Shown here: one piece after another, positions 16,486 through 25,080 of the stretch
Numbering within the stretch: position 1 is the stretch's first letter
Layout: the number at the start of each line of letters is the position of its first letter
Origin: JBFWNG01 sp050251195
GTDB lineage: Bacteria; Bdellovibrionota_B; Oligoflexia; Oligoflexales; Oligoflexaceae
Length of the DNA stretch: 64,000 bases
Assembly: GCA_050251195.1 (NCBI GenBank)
Contig: JBFWNG010000003.1
Span: forward strand, 550,442 to 614,441
Direction: 5' to 3'
Position numbers and translations under genes: made by a program
Notes under the pieces: model-generated
What the model saw: only the letters and a program-made list of their open reading frames with translations
Databases searched by the model: none
What the model was told of the DNA's origin: nothing

Positions 16486-17337
16486 ATGAGTATTTCCTCG
16501 GAACGTCTCGATGCTTTTGTCACCGTGGCGAGGTGTTCAAGCTTCTCCAAGGCTGCGACGCAGTTGCATGTTACGCAGTCGGCACTGTCTCAGCGGATCA
16601 AACATCTTGAAGAGGATCTTGGACTTACCCTATTTATTCGGGATTCTGGAGGCGTGCAGCTGACGGAAGCCGGACAAAAGATGTTGCGATACTGCGACAT
16701 CAAGGGCCGGCTCGAAGAGGAGTTGCTTGACGACCTTTCGATCTCGAAGGCTGGCCGTATTTCCGGCAATCTCCGTTTGGCCTGTTTCTCCTCAATTATG
16801 CGATCGGTGGTTATTCCTTCCCTCAGTGAGTTTCTGAGAAAGAATATGGGCGTTTCCTTTGAGTTCCTGTGTCGAACCGTCCAAGAGTTGCCTCAGACCC
16901 TTTCCAGATGTGAGGCCGATTTTATCATCATGGACTATCGCTTGGAAAAATCCGGACTCGAAGCCGTCCACCTTGGTGTTGAGGACTACGTTGTCATTGA
17001 AAGTTCTCGCCGAACTTCCCCAGAGGACGTCTTTCTTGACAATGATTCAAACGATGTGGCAACGGAACTCTTTTTCGCCAAGCAAAAGAAGGCAAAAGTC
17101 CGATACCGAAGATCTTATCTTGCGGACTGCTACGGGATTATTGACGGCGTTAGAGAAGGTCTTGGCAGAGCCGTTATGCCTAAGCACCTCGTGGATGTTC
17201 CAGGAGTAAAGATTGTCAAAGGCTTCGAACCATTCACGCGCGAAGTGGTATTGCATTATTACTCGCAGCCCTTCTATCCGAAGTTGCACCAAGAAACGAT
17301 AAACGAAATTCGGAAAAACGCGCCGAACCTTCTCTAG
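16486..17337 (+). CDS. LysR-type transcriptional regulator
   Basis: The 283-residue protein has the LysR winged-helix DNA-binding domain at residues 1-65, with the motif FSKAATQLHVTQSALSQRIK and then LEEDLGLTLFIRD. A periplasmic-binding-like effector domain follows to the end. LysR proteins typically regulate a divergently transcribed gene and respond to a small metabolite. Here the divergent gene set is the wzm-wzt polysaccharide operon, 122 bp away, with palindromes in the gap, so it is the natural candidate target. The effector cannot be inferred. Its stop overlaps that of the convergent glycosyltransferase within a CTAG tetranucleotide. Confidence 0.9.
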   Translation: MSISSERLDAFVTVARCSSFSKAATQLHVTQSALSQRIKHLEEDLGLTLFIRDSGGVQLTEAGQKMLRYCDIKGRLEEELLDDLSISKAGRISGNLRLACFSSIMRSVVIPSLSEFLRKNMGVSFEFLCRTVQELPQTLSRCEADFIIMDYRLEKSGLEAVHLGVEDYVVIESSRRTSPEDVFLDNDSNDVATELFFAKQKKAKVRYRRSYLADCYGIIDGVREGLGRAVMPKHLVDVPGVKIVKGFEPFTREVVLHYYSQPFYPKLHQETINEIRKNAPNLL

Positions 17338-18491
17338 TTTTTACTTTGCATCACCGCCGCAAAAATCTCCGCATTCTTGGCAGCGATAACTTGCGCGCTA
17401 TAATGATTTCGCACTCGATCCAGGCCCTTCTGACGAAGTTGGGATCGCAACTTCGGTTCTTCGATCAGTTGATTCAACTTCTGGGCGAGGTTCGTCGCAT
17501 CGCCTTCACGAGCCACCACGCCGGCATCCTGTACGACAATGGGCAACTCCGTTGAATCCGACACCACCGCAACCGTTTGTGCTGCCATGGACTCAGTGAT
17601 CACGCGGGTTGGTCCCTGTTCTTTCCAGTGCGGCCTTGTCAGAGACGACAAACACATAACGTCCGCGGCTCTCGTATAGTTGGGCATTTCATAAGAGGGG
17701 ACAGCTCCGGCAAAACGAACAACTTGTTGCAAACGCGAATCAGAATTCACAAGACCTTTGAGAACATCCAGATGCGGGCCCGTTCCGAGAATCACAAGCT
17801 TTGCCTTATCAGAACGCAGCTGTTTCATCGCGTTGATCGTCACCTGAACTCCCTTTTCCTCCACCACGCGACCGGCACTCAGAATGAGGAAATCGTCTGG
17901 TGCGAACCCGATTCGCTGCTTAAGGTTTCTCTTTTCCGATTCCGCGTCTCCTTGGAGACGAAACGCGTCGATGTCGATGCCAACTTGAGGACAGACTTCG
18001 GCTTTTCCCTTGTAGCCCTTACGGCGCAGTACATCGATAGCATTTTTGCTACCCGTCATCGCCATATCGGCATTCCGAAATATATACTGTTCAATCCAGC
18101 AGAAGGGCGGAGGATAGTGTTTGTCAATGTTTTGCCAGGCAAAAAACATCCGTTTGACGCCAAGCTTTTTCGCCTCGCGAAAGATCTGCCAGGTCACAAT
18201 CGAATAGTGTTCCTCTTCCGCATTGATGATATCAGGCTTAAACTCGGCAATAGCGTCGGCTAAACCCTTGTAGAAGTGAAAATGATTTTTTCCGGTAAAA
18301 CATATCGGCAATACTTTTAACCAATAGTTCGACTTGGCCTCCGGAGGATCCGGTTCGAATTTCTGGCTCCCCCAAGACGTCGGGGCTATAAGACCAATTT
18401 CAAACCGATCGTCACGCGCAAGATACTTGAATTTCTCTCGTTGCACTCTCGCGACGTATGGCTTAGATATCGTTAATACTCGGATGGCCAA
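17334..18491 (-). CDS. Glycosyltransferase family 4
   Basis: This 385-residue GT-B enzyme starts AIRVLTISKPYVARVQREK. Its acceptor half includes KPDIINAEEEHYSIVTWQIF, typical of the GT4 group. Its donor half contains LILSAGRVVEEKGVQVTINA and GPTRVITESMAAQTVAVVSD, where the second Glu region of the EX7E element appears rearranged. It is transcribed towards the LysR gene and is separated from the main operon, so it may be independently expressed. It probably contributes to the same polysaccharide; donor and acceptor are unknown. Confidence 0.85.
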   Translation of the reverse strand: MAIRVLTISKPYVARVQREKFKYLARDDRFEIGLIAPTSWGSQKFEPDPPEAKSNYWLKVLPICFTGKNHFHFYKGLADAIAEFKPDIINAEEEHYSIVTWQIFREAKKLGVKRMFFAWQNIDKHYPPPFCWIEQYIFRNADMAMTGSKNAIDVLRRKGYKGKAEVCPQVGIDIDAFRLQGDAESEKRNLKQRIGFAPDDFLILSAGRVVEEKGVQVTINAMKQLRSDKAKLVILGTGPHLDVLKGLVNSDSRLQQVVRFAGAVPSYEMPNYTRAADVMCLSSLTRPHWKEQGPTRVITESMAAQTVAVVSDSTELPIVVQDAGVVAREGDATNLAQKLNQLIEEPKLRSQLRQKGLDRVRNHYSAQVIAAKNAEIFAAVMQSKN

Positions 18492-18607
18492 GTTCTTCTC
18501 CGATTGTGAAGGGAGAAACTATATTCGATGTCCGAATACTTGGAAACAAGATTCCGAAAAGTCCTCTCTGATCGGGAAACGAGATGCAACGTGTCCTGGA
18601 GATGCAA

Positions 18608-18634
18608 CGTCATCCTGAGCGAAGCGAAGGATCT
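18608..18634. repeat. REP-like palindromic repeat, copy 1
   Basis: This 27-nt unit is identical in reverse complement to 44232-44258. Its core ATCCT (18612-18616) and AGGAT (18628-18632) pair around the loop GAGCGAAGCGA. Just before it, an 18-19-nt sequence beginning GAGATGCAACGT is duplicated in tandem (18581-18617). It lies between a glycosyltransferase and the barrel-like gene. Confidence 0.7.
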
Positions 18635-18658
18635 CAATAACCGTTCTAGTGAGCCCTT

Positions 18659-19312
18659 ATGACGAAAACAAATACAACCTCCGTACTCCTCTTCTTCGCA
18701 ACAACGGCATTCTTAACAGCGTCCTCCGCATCAGCTAAAGGACGCGACATTTCCATTGCCCCTACACTGGGATTCGGTTCTTGCATATCGGACGGCGTCT
18801 CCGATGTGATGGGGCATACGATCGGCTTGGAATTTCAAAGCGAATCCCAATCGAACGGCCCTTATATTCCAGATATGCATTATCTGCTCACGTGGCCGCT
18901 TTATAAATACTTCGATCTCTATAGTTTCGACCTCCTTTGGGGAGAATTTCGCTGCCCCATCAACGATCTCGGACATGTCAAACTCAAGATCACTGGCGGC
19001 TTGGCTGCTCAGTGGGGAAACAAATATCGCCTATCTCCAGAGATGTCTTTTATTTGGAAATTCGGAGTGGGTGCGTATGGATCTCGTGTTAGCGAAGGCA
19101 AAACGGACGGCACCACGTACGTTCCCATTATCGCACCGACAATCGCATCGGGCTTGCAATATCGTCACACCGATCACCTTTTCACCTGGCTTGGCGCCCG
19201 ATATATGCACCTTCTGGCCTCGGAAAAGATACCCGCCAAAGACACAACGAACAAAAAGAGGATAGATGGCGGACTTCTAACTCTCTATTTACAAACTGGT
19301 TACATTTTCTAA
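18659..19312 (+). CDS. Exported barrel-like hypothetical protein
   Basis: No named family is recognised. The N-terminus (TTSVLLFFATTAFLTASSAS) is a signal peptide cleaved near ASAKG, leaving a mature protein of about 190 residues. It is rich in aromatic and Gly residues, alternates strands (for example GGLAAQWGNKYRLSPEMSF and ITPTIASGLQYRH-like segments) and ends LYLQTGYIF with a C-terminal Phe. These are features of an eight-stranded outer-membrane barrel. No strong ribosome-binding site precedes the ATG. Its stop codon overlaps the stop of the convergent NUDIX gene. Confidence 0.65.
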   Translation: MTKTNTTSVLLFFATTAFLTASSASAKGRDISIAPTLGFGSCISDGVSDVMGHTIGLEFQSESQSNGPYIPDMHYLLTWPLYKYFDLYSFDLLWGEFRCPINDLGHVKLKITGGLAAQWGNKYRLSPEMSFIWKFGVGAYGSRVSEGKTDGTTYVPIIAPTIASGLQYRHTDHLFTWLGARYMHLLASEKIPAKDTTNKKRIDGGLLTLYLQTGYIF

Positions 19313-19851
19313 TCAAAAACTGCGCCGGCGCAGGAAGACCGCGCCATAGCCCATGCGGCAAGGACGGTGCCGTTATAGATCTTTTGTTCTGTGAGAAGTT
19401 GTTCCAGCTGCTGTATGGAATGCCATTGCGGGACGGGGCTTTCCTCTGCTTCGTGTTTGGTTCCCACCCAAGTCAGGTTCCGAGCAATCGCCACATACAT
19501 CTTCATATCGCAACGGCGGTTGCTGGTGTAATACCAGCCGAGAACTTCTATATCGTTGCACTCGTAGCCTGTTTCCTCAAGAAGCTCGCGTTTCACAGCC
19601 GCTTCAACGGATTCCTCTTTGCCGATGCCTCCGCCGGGGAATTCGAGCATCCGGTGCCCTATGGGATAGGAGTACTCGTCTTGTAGAAGCACATTATTTT
19701 GAGAGTCGAGAGCGATAACGGTTATGCCGCGACGTCCGGGAGTTGTGGTTAGGTAGGTTGTGAGATCACCGTTGGGAAGTTGAACTTTGTCCTCTATAAC
19801 TTCCATCCAGGGATGGGAAAAGACGATTTTGGAGGATAGTTTTTTCCACAT
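19309..19851 (-). CDS. NUDIX hydrolase (ADP-ribose pyrophosphatase-like)
   Basis: The Nudix box G5xE7xREUxEExG is complete as GGGIGKEESVEAAVKRELLE followed by ETGY, around residues 78-100, so the protein should hydrolyse a nucleoside-diphosphate derivative using Mg2+. The N-terminal VFSHPWMEVIEDKVQLPNG and the block LEFPGGG are typical of the ADP-sugar pyrophosphatase group. From ATG 19851 it has 180 residues; an upstream TTG at 19878 is possible but lacks a better ribosome site. Substrate is inferred from subgroup resemblance only. Confidence 0.87.
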   Translation of the reverse strand: MWKKLSSKIVFSHPWMEVIEDKVQLPNGDLTTYLTTTPGRRGITVIALDSQNNVLLQDEYSYPIGHRMLEFPGGGIGKEESVEAAVKRELLEETGYECNDIEVLGWYYTSNRRCDMKMYVAIARNLTWVGTKHEAEESPVPQWHSIQQLEQLLTEQKIYNGTVLAAWAMARSSCAGAVFD

Positions 19852-19905
19852 TTGAATTGAGCCTTTCGAAAGGTTCAAATGCCGACAAAGGTAGGCGTCA
19901 TCTCG

Positions 19906-20412
19906 CTAATCGACTCGAACGTAGGATGCTACCAGCTTTTCTCCGAGATAAAACTCGAGGGTATTTTCAGTGGGGAAGGTAAAAGTAAGAGTGAGCTTGT
20001 TCAACCGGGCATAAGTGTCGCCAAACCATTCGGCGCGGGTTTGGAGAATATCAATTGTATTTTTGCCATCGAAATTGATGGTCGATGTGACCGTTTGAGC
20101 GCTGTTTGGCCCGCGTGAAATTGAATAAGGTTGTGCTACGAGGCGGACCCACAACTGGTCATGGGAGCCGGTTTTTGGTCCGAATTCCTCGGTGGCGAAA
20201 TCAAGCTCCCAGGTTGTGTATTTTAGGCGATCGGCTGGGTTGCTGGTCGTGGGTTGATTGGATTCCTTTTCTTGAGACAGGTCATCATTCTTCTTCGGTT
20301 CTTCGATGGGTGCGCGTTTTTTTTGAGAGGATTTTTTGCTGTTTTCTAAGTCGAGCGGGGAGCCGCAGTTCAGGAAGAGGATGGATGCTAGGAGCAGAAG
20401 GGTGGTTTTCAT
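19906..20412 (-). CDS. Hypothetical lipoprotein
   Basis: This 168-residue protein has a lipoprotein signal, MKTTLLLLASILFLNCGSP, with Cys17 as the lipidation site. A charged, disordered linker (SKKSSQKKRAPIEEPKKNDD) follows, then a C-terminal beta-rich domain of about 110 residues containing YTTWELDFATEEFGPKTG and STINFDGKNTIDILQTRA. No family is recognised. The layout (lipid anchor, flexible linker, small beta domain) fits a periplasmic or outer-membrane lipoprotein resembling lipocalin-like or META-type domains, but this is not asserted. It appears monocistronic. Confidence 0.65.
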   Translation of the reverse strand: MKTTLLLLASILFLNCGSPLDLENSKKSSQKKRAPIEEPKKNDDLSQEKESNQPTTSNPADRLKYTTWELDFATEEFGPKTGSHDQLWVRLVAQPYSISRGPNSAQTVTSTINFDGKNTIDILQTRAEWFGDTYARLNKLTLTFTFPTENTLEFYLGEKLVASYVRVD

Positions 20413-20508
20413 TTTGTCGGTCCCTACTATGGTTTGTTTCTCTTCCTCTCTTCATCCTTGGTACTCTCTTCACGCTTGGTGGTTGGGAAAGTCACATGAG
20501 TAAGTAGA

Positions 20509-20535
20509 GCGCTTTTTTCCTTTGGAAAAAAGCGC
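20509..20535. terminator. Perfect 12-bp hairpin at the tRNA 3' end
   Basis: GCGCTTTTTTCC (20509-20520) and GGAAAAAAGCGC (20524-20535) pair perfectly across a three-base loop. The right arm overlaps the last three bases of the tRNA-Arg gene. In the tRNA direction the T-run falls inside the stem instead of after it, so termination is plausible but the architecture is atypical. Confidence 0.5.
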
Positions 20536-20606
20536 ACCCGGAGCGATTCGAACGCCCGGCCTCCAGATTCGTAGTCTGATGCTCTATCCAGCTGAGCTAC
20601 GGGTGC
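20533..20606 (-). tRNA. tRNA-Arg (anticodon ACG)
   Basis: A full cloverleaf is visible on the minus strand. It has the acceptor GCACCCG/CGGGTGC, D-arm GCTC...GAGC, an anticodon stem of five pairs around the loop CTACGAA, and T-arm with TTCGAAT. The anticodon ACG (read as ICG) decodes CGU/CGC/CGA arginine. It is 74 nt without an encoded CCA, so the tail must be added by nucleotidyltransferase. A good promoter lies just upstream. Confidence 0.95.
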
Positions 20607-20618
20607 ATAAGATTGTTC

Positions 20619-20647
20619 TATTTAGCAGAAACTCAAATTTTAGTCAA
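20619..20647 (-). promoter_or_regulatory. Promoter of tRNA-Arg
   Basis: On the minus strand a -35 box TTGACT (20642-20647) and a -10 box TAAATA (20619-20624) are separated by exactly 17 bases. The expected start is about 12 bases downstream, just before the tRNA 5' end. Confidence 0.5.
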
Positions 20648-20798
20648 AACACTATAATCTTCCATGGCTTGAATCCCGGCGCGGGCGCCAAAAGGAAGAT
20701 AAAAATAGGCAAAACCAGATTTTTCTTCTAGAATAGCAGTAAGTTACGAATATCGATCTCCCAACCAAGAGGACCGGCTGCGTTGCATCCGGTAGGAC

Positions 20799-21404
20799 AT
20801 GAGGTGGATTTTGAACGAAACGTCTCTAGCGGCGAATCTCGGACCGCAAGTCATCGGAGCTCCGTTTGAGCCGAAGCAAAACGTGGAAATTCAGCGCCAG
20901 GTCGTCATTAATGTTGTTTCCGGCCACGATCCCAAGCCCAATTTTTGGGTAGGTTTTTGTCGGAGTGGCAATACTTCGCCCATCGATCTCTATGACGTTC
21001 CCATTGAGGAAGTATTCGAAAGAGTGTCTGTTGACGGTCTCGCGGAGAACGATGCAGTTATGCTTGTCGATTCGACGGGAAGGCAATCCAAATACTTGTA
21101 TCTGCTCAACGTGTCGAGCATGCCGCTGGAAAACGATCTTGATAAGGCACTCAATCGGCTCGTCGATGTGTTGACCCTTTGGAAGACGAAGCAAGTCGGA
21201 ATCTACCTTGCCCCTACTTTGATTCCTTCTTCGGCTTGGCAGCAGATGTTTACCAGGGTCCTGGAGAGTCTTGTTAGCAATCTCGAGATCGAGGAATATT
21301 TTCTTTTGACGGGAACGCTCGGACTCAACGCGGTGGTCAACGCGGCGGTTCAGGTAAAGGAAAGCCTTATCGCCATGGGGACAAAGATCAATTTGTTTCA
21401 CTAA
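20799..21404 (+). CDS. Hypothetical soluble protein
   Basis: The 201-residue product has normal amino-acid composition, no signal peptide and no membrane segment. It shows alternating strand and helix segments such as IQRQVVINVVSG, KYLYLLNVSSMP and EEYFLLTGTLGLNAVVNAAV, suggesting a compact alpha/beta fold. No family is recognised. The antisense frame is open too but gives a basic, unlikely protein. The start may be ATG 20799, or a TTG five codons later that has GAGGTGG ahead of it. It converges on and overlaps the flippase-like gene by 17 bases. Confidence 0.55.
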   Translation: MRWILNETSLAANLGPQVIGAPFEPKQNVEIQRQVVINVVSGHDPKPNFWVGFCRSGNTSPIDLYDVPIEEVFERVSVDGLAENDAVMLVDSTGRQSKYLYLLNVSSMPLENDLDKALNRLVDVLTLWKTKQVGIYLAPTLIPSSAWQQMFTRVLESLVSNLEIEEYFLLTGTLGLNAVVNAAVQVKESLIAMGTKINLFH

Positions 21405-22377
21405 ATCCTTCGGATTTTGCGACCTGCGGAAGGCTTTTCTTGAAGAGCACATAGGGAAACGCCCCCAAGAGGTTAAGCGCTAATATGCACAAGGCGTATA
21501 TATTGAAGGCATTCGCGCCGCCAGTCAGTCCAACGCTTTGAAAGAGTTTTTCGAAAGCAACGTGCCCTACCCCCAGCCCTCCCGGAGCCAACGGTATCAC
21601 AGTTGTGAGTACGCCGATGGGAAACACAATGGTGGGTCGGACGAAGTCGACGAAGCCGTCGGATATCGCTTGGGTGATTGCAAAAAAATACAGCGTCATG
21701 ATGGACTGAATCACGAGCGAAACTCCTATGCCCAAAGCAATGTATTTCTTTTCTTTCCGGAAGCTCCCCAGCGCGGTTAAAACCTTGAAGAGAAAATACT
21801 TGCCAGGGATCAGGGGAATGACCTTCTCCAAGCCGACGCTCTTTCGATAGAAGATCCCAATTGCGAACAACGCGCTCAGACCTAGAGCGGATATCACCAC
21901 GATACCGCTGATCTTGCTGAGCTGGGGATTTTGAAAGGAATAAGCGCTATTGGAGGCAATGATGAGAGCTCCAATCCAGAATAACGCAAAAACGCCCAAG
22001 AGACGGTCCAACAATACGGTCATGAAGGCGGCGACTTTTCCCTTTTCCTTGTTCTCGCGAACGATGTAAGCGACCTTTACGAGATCCCCGCCGACTGAGC
22101 CTGGCATGGCTGTGTTAAAAAACATCCCGATGAGGTGAAGCTTAATGACGGATGAGAAAGGAAGCGAGTAACCACTTCCTTTCAGTAAGTAATGCCAACG
22201 AAGCGCGCCAAGATAGACGATCGCAAATCCCCAAACGAATAGAGTTTCGAGAATAAAAACGGGGTTTGTGATAAGGACATGGAGCTGCGCGAAATCAAGC
22301 CGGTCGCTTCGCACGAGCCAGACAATGAGCGCCAAAACAATGGTTATCTTGGCTATTGCCGTAAGCATGGACTTCAA
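21388..22377 (-). CDS. LPG-synthase-TM-type (UPF0104) membrane protein
   Basis: This 329-residue inner-membrane protein has about eight hydrophobic segments and matches the lysylphosphatidylglycerol synthetase transmembrane region family (UPF0104, AglD/flippase-like). Signature stretches include GSGYSLPFSSVIKLHLIG, FFNTAMPGSVGGDLVKVAYI and TVIPLAPGGLGVGHVAFEKL near the end. Members without the catalytic synthetase half are proposed lipid or polyprenol-glycan transporters; none is proven for this type. It is the last gene of the long minus-strand operon, 26 bases after dapF. Confidence 0.85.
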   Translation of the reverse strand: MKSMLTAIAKITIVLALIVWLVRSDRLDFAQLHVLITNPVFILETLFVWGFAIVYLGALRWHYLLKGSGYSLPFSSVIKLHLIGMFFNTAMPGSVGGDLVKVAYIVRENKEKGKVAAFMTVLLDRLLGVFALFWIGALIIASNSAYSFQNPQLSKISGIVVISALGLSALFAIGIFYRKSVGLEKVIPLIPGKYFLFKVLTALGSFRKEKKYIALGIGVSLVIQSIMTLYFFAITQAISDGFVDFVRPTIVFPIGVLTTVIPLAPGGLGVGHVAFEKLFQSVGLTGGANAFNIYALCILALNLLGAFPYVLFKKSLPQVAKSEGFSETN

Positions 22378-22403
22378 TGGAAGACCCCTCGGATTGCGTT
22401 AAA

Positions 22404-23345
22404 CTAAATTTCAAATTTTCCGGTAAAGGTCTTTTGCGCGGGGCCCGCGAGAACGATCTCGTCACCCTCTTCCGATTGTCGGCAATAGAGTCGACCACCG
22501 GGCATATCTATCGCTATCCACCCCGATCTAGAGGATGCCTGGTTTTCATAAGAAACCGCAGCAATCGCGCAAGCACCGCTGCCACACGCCTTGGTTTCAC
22601 CAGCGCCACGTTCCCACACCAAAGCTTCGTAAATTTCCTCAAGATCGTCGCCGAATATTTTCTGAGTTCGCTCCTGGTCTTGGATGTCCATATCTTTGCG
22701 TCGGACGAGATGGACGTTGATTCCGTCCCAACCGTTGCTTTTCTGAAGCTTCGGGCCAGTTTTTAGGAGAAGGTCTCGATCAATATTGTCGAGAAAAAAC
22801 ACGATATGGTTGTTGCTGAGTTCGCAGACGCCGTAATCATTTGTGAGTTTTGGGTGACCGATTTCCTTTGCTAGGTTTTGGACTGCTGCTTGAGCCGCGG
22901 TGTGAAACGAAGCATCTTCGTTAACAGTGGGTATTCCCATCGCGACGGAAATCAACGGTTCCGAAACGTTTTTACCTTTGAGAACACGGCACACGACACT
23001 CTGCTTTTGGAGCAGAAGTTCAATATAGTCCGGACCGTTTCTCTTATTGATCTGAGTCAAATGATCGTAAATGCTCTTTGCGGCGCATCGAATCCCGTTT
23101 CCGCATGTCGACGCTAAGGACCCATCACTATTGATAATAGTGATCTTTCTAGGATCCGGAGTGTCTCGGATGACGGAGGTCTCGTGTATCAAAATGATTC
23201 CGTCAGCTCCGATGGCGCTTCCGTCTCTTCGACATAGTTTTGGCGCGGAGGCGATAAGCGACTTTAGAATCAGCGGGTCTTCGTTGAACCGAACGATAAT
23301 AAAGTCGTTGAGACATCCTTCCCATTTTTCAAAATCGATAAACAT
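22404..23345 (-). CDS. dapF: Diaminopimelate epimerase
   Basis: The 313-residue protein interconverts LL- and meso-diaminopimelate for lysine and peptidoglycan synthesis without a cofactor. Both catalytic cysteines are visible: C81 in NSDGSLASTCGNGIRC and C254 in ETKACGSGACAIAA. Length is slightly above the usual 270-280. The N-terminal NDFIIVRF replaces the more common NDFVVVD-type start, so the family is recognised but the sequence is somewhat divergent. It begins one base after the stop of the response-regulator gene, so a biosynthetic enzyme is coupled to a signalling operon. Confidence 0.92.
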   Translation of the reverse strand: MFIDFEKWEGCLNDFIIVRFNEDPLILKSLIASAPKLCRRDGSAIGADGIILIHETSVIRDTPDPRKITIINSDGSLASTCGNGIRCAAKSIYDHLTQINKRNGPDYIELLLQKQSVVCRVLKGKNVSEPLISVAMGIPTVNEDASFHTAAQAAVQNLAKEIGHPKLTNDYGVCELSNNHIVFFLDNIDRDLLLKTGPKLQKSNGWDGINVHLVRRKDMDIQDQERTQKIFGDDLEEIYEALVWERGAGETKACGSGACAIAAVSYENQASSRSGWIAIDMPGGRLYCRQSEEGDEIVLAGPAQKTFTGKFEI

Positions 23346-23346
23346 T

Positions 23347-24060
23347 TCAATCCTTCAATTTCTGCGGATCTACAAGACGATAGCCCTTGCCTCGAACGGT
23401 CTGAATGTAACTATCGAGATTTGGAAGATCAATATATTTTCGAATTCGCATGATGAAATTGTCAACGGTTCGGGTTTCGAGATTTCCGTAGGAGCGCCAC
23501 ACGGTTCGCAACAGGAAATCCCTGCTCAAAATTTTCTTGGGATTCATAATGAATTGCTGGAGGACGTCGGCCTCGAGCGCTGTAATGGGAAACGAGCCGT
23601 TTTGAGAAGTAACCTTCAGATTCTCGATATCCAGTGAGATTCCAAAGACTGAAATCGGGTCAGGGTTGGGGCGATCCTTAACCATAAGCTCGCTTCGTTC
23701 GAGCATACGTTTGACACGCAGTAAGAGTTCCTTCAGCTGAAACGGCTTTGTGATGTAATCGTCCGCGCCTAGCTCAAGCCCGGTGACGATATCTGTCTCA
23801 GTTGCGCGCGCCGTAAGCATCAGTATTCCGGTCGCCTTGTCATGAGTTCTCACCCTTTTGGCCACTTCGAAGCCGTCCAATTCAGGGATCATGATATCAA
23901 GAATAATGAGGTCGAACGGTCCTTCAGTAAGGTATTTCGTCAATGCCGTTTCACCGTCGGCGCTTCTAACGATTTCATATCCTTCGCTTACAAGATTGTA
24001 TTCTAAGTTAAATGCTAAGTGTGGCTCGTCTTCAACCAGCAATATTCTTTTTTTGGACAT
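23347..24060 (-). CDS. OmpR/PhoB-family response regulator
   Basis: Residues 1-120 form a receiver with acidic residues E10/D11/E12, phosphoacceptor D55 in LIILDIMIPELDG, and TKPF carrying the conserved Lys near 105. Residues about 135-235 are the winged-helix OmpR DNA-binding domain, ending in TVDNFIMRIRKYIDLPNLDSYIQTVRGKGYRLV-type sequence (the RGKGYRL block is diagnostic). It should bind direct repeats and regulate transcription by sigma70 RNA polymerase. It lies two bases after the histidine kinase gene, which is its partner, and one base before dapF. Target genes are unknown; autoregulation of the operon is plausible. Confidence 0.93.
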   Translation of the reverse strand: MSKKRILLVEDEPHLAFNLEYNLVSEGYEIVRSADGETALTKYLTEGPFDLIILDIMIPELDGFEVAKRVRTHDKATGILMLTARATETDIVTGLELGADDYITKPFQLKELLLRVKRMLERSELMVKDRPNPDPISVFGISLDIENLKVTSQNGSFPITALEADVLQQFIMNPKKILSRDFLLRTVWRSYGNLETRTVDNFIMRIRKYIDLPNLDSYIQTVRGKGYRLVDPQKLKD

Positions 24061-24062
24061 CG

Positions 24063-25064
24063 TTAGATCCTTGCCGATCGTGTTCGGGGAAGTTGGACGT
24101 AGAACACAGATCCTTGACCAGGGCCGTTGCTTTCGGCCCAGACCTTACCTCCCAATGTTTTCACAGTGGACTTCACAATATAGAGACCGAGTCCTGTCCC
24201 CGGAATGGCTTTTTTGGTCGAAGTTTTCGTTCGATGAAACATCTTAAATACTTTGCGCAAATCCTTTTTCTCAATACCAAAACCTTGGTCTCGCACGCCT
24301 ATTGTAACTTCATTGTCCTTTTCCGTTACGGCAATTGATATAGGTGTGGACCGCGGCGAATAGTTCATAGCATTTTCCAAAAGATTGCCCAATATGAGAT
24401 TGATCGCTAAAGGTACGGTATCCAACATCAACTCCGGCGGGCATTCTATGGATACTCGTTCCTGTACCTTTGGATCGCGATGTACGGATTCTTCCACGGT
24501 TTTTCTCAGGATATCGACCAGGTAGATTTCTTCCTTTGTTGCTTCAGAAACGTCGATAAGTCCTCTGTCCAAGCGTGCCGAAACGAGGATCTGGTCCACC
24601 AGGCGCGACAGACGTTCAATGTCCTTTCCGACCATGGAAAAGAGTTGTTCGATCACCGGCTTTGGAACGTTTTCTCTTTGCAGAGTCTCGATCGAAAGTT
24701 GGATACTCGCCAACGGCGAGCGGAGTTCATGGGTCACGCTCGAGACAAAGTTTCGCTGCTGACGAATGAGACTTGCTTGTCGTTGGGCAAAGATAAAAAG
24801 CAACACAGTACCAATGAGGATCACCGCAAGCAGGATAACGCCGGCGACCAGGAACACGAGGCCGTAGGTTGTGTCGGTGGTTCTTCCAAGGTGCCTCGCC
24901 ATCTCGGTGAAGGATTCTTTTTGGTCGACGAACCAGCTGACCCAGAGAATCGTGATGGCAACCCAAACGATTTGAAGAACCACAAACACAACGATTGGAT
25001 GTGTCGCGAAAAGAAGGGACTTTACGATAAATCTTTTAAGAGCTGTGCGAAGACGTGGTCTCAT
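24063..25064 (-). CDS. Membrane sensor histidine kinase
   Basis: The protein is 333 residues from ATG 25064; a TTG 12 codons upstream is possible. Two membrane segments (about 15-45 and 70-95) flank a short periplasmic loop with FVDQKESFTEMARHLGRTTD, so ligand sensing outside may be minimal. The H-box is VTHELRSPLASIQLS with phosphorylated His112. The ATPase part has GNLLENAMNYSP (N-box), RDQGFGIEKKDL (G1) and GTGLGLYIV (G2). It should phosphorylate the adjacent OmpR-type regulator. The gene sits 16 bases after the PilZ gene, linking it to c-di-GMP signalling by context. Confidence 0.92.
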   Translation of the reverse strand: MRPRLRTALKRFIVKSLLFATHPIVVFVVLQIVWVAITILWVSWFVDQKESFTEMARHLGRTTDTTYGLVFLVAGVILLAVILIGTVLLFIFAQRQASLIRQQRNFVSSVTHELRSPLASIQLSIETLQRENVPKPVIEQLFSMVGKDIERLSRLVDQILVSARLDRGLIDVSEATKEEIYLVDILRKTVEESVHRDPKVQERVSIECPPELMLDTVPLAINLILGNLLENAMNYSPRSTPISIAVTEKDNEVTIGVRDQGFGIEKKDLRKVFKMFHRTKTSTKKAIPGTGLGLYIVKSTVKTLGGKVWAESNGPGQGSVFYVQLPRTRSARI

Positions 25065-25080
25065 CAGAATGCATCGTATT

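Noticed and set aside
20826..21452. Antisense protein of 208 residues opposite the hypothetical gene at 20799
   Set aside because: Its composition is strongly basic with runs of Arg and Lys, and it overlaps the flippase-like gene end, so the plus-strand reading is preferred.
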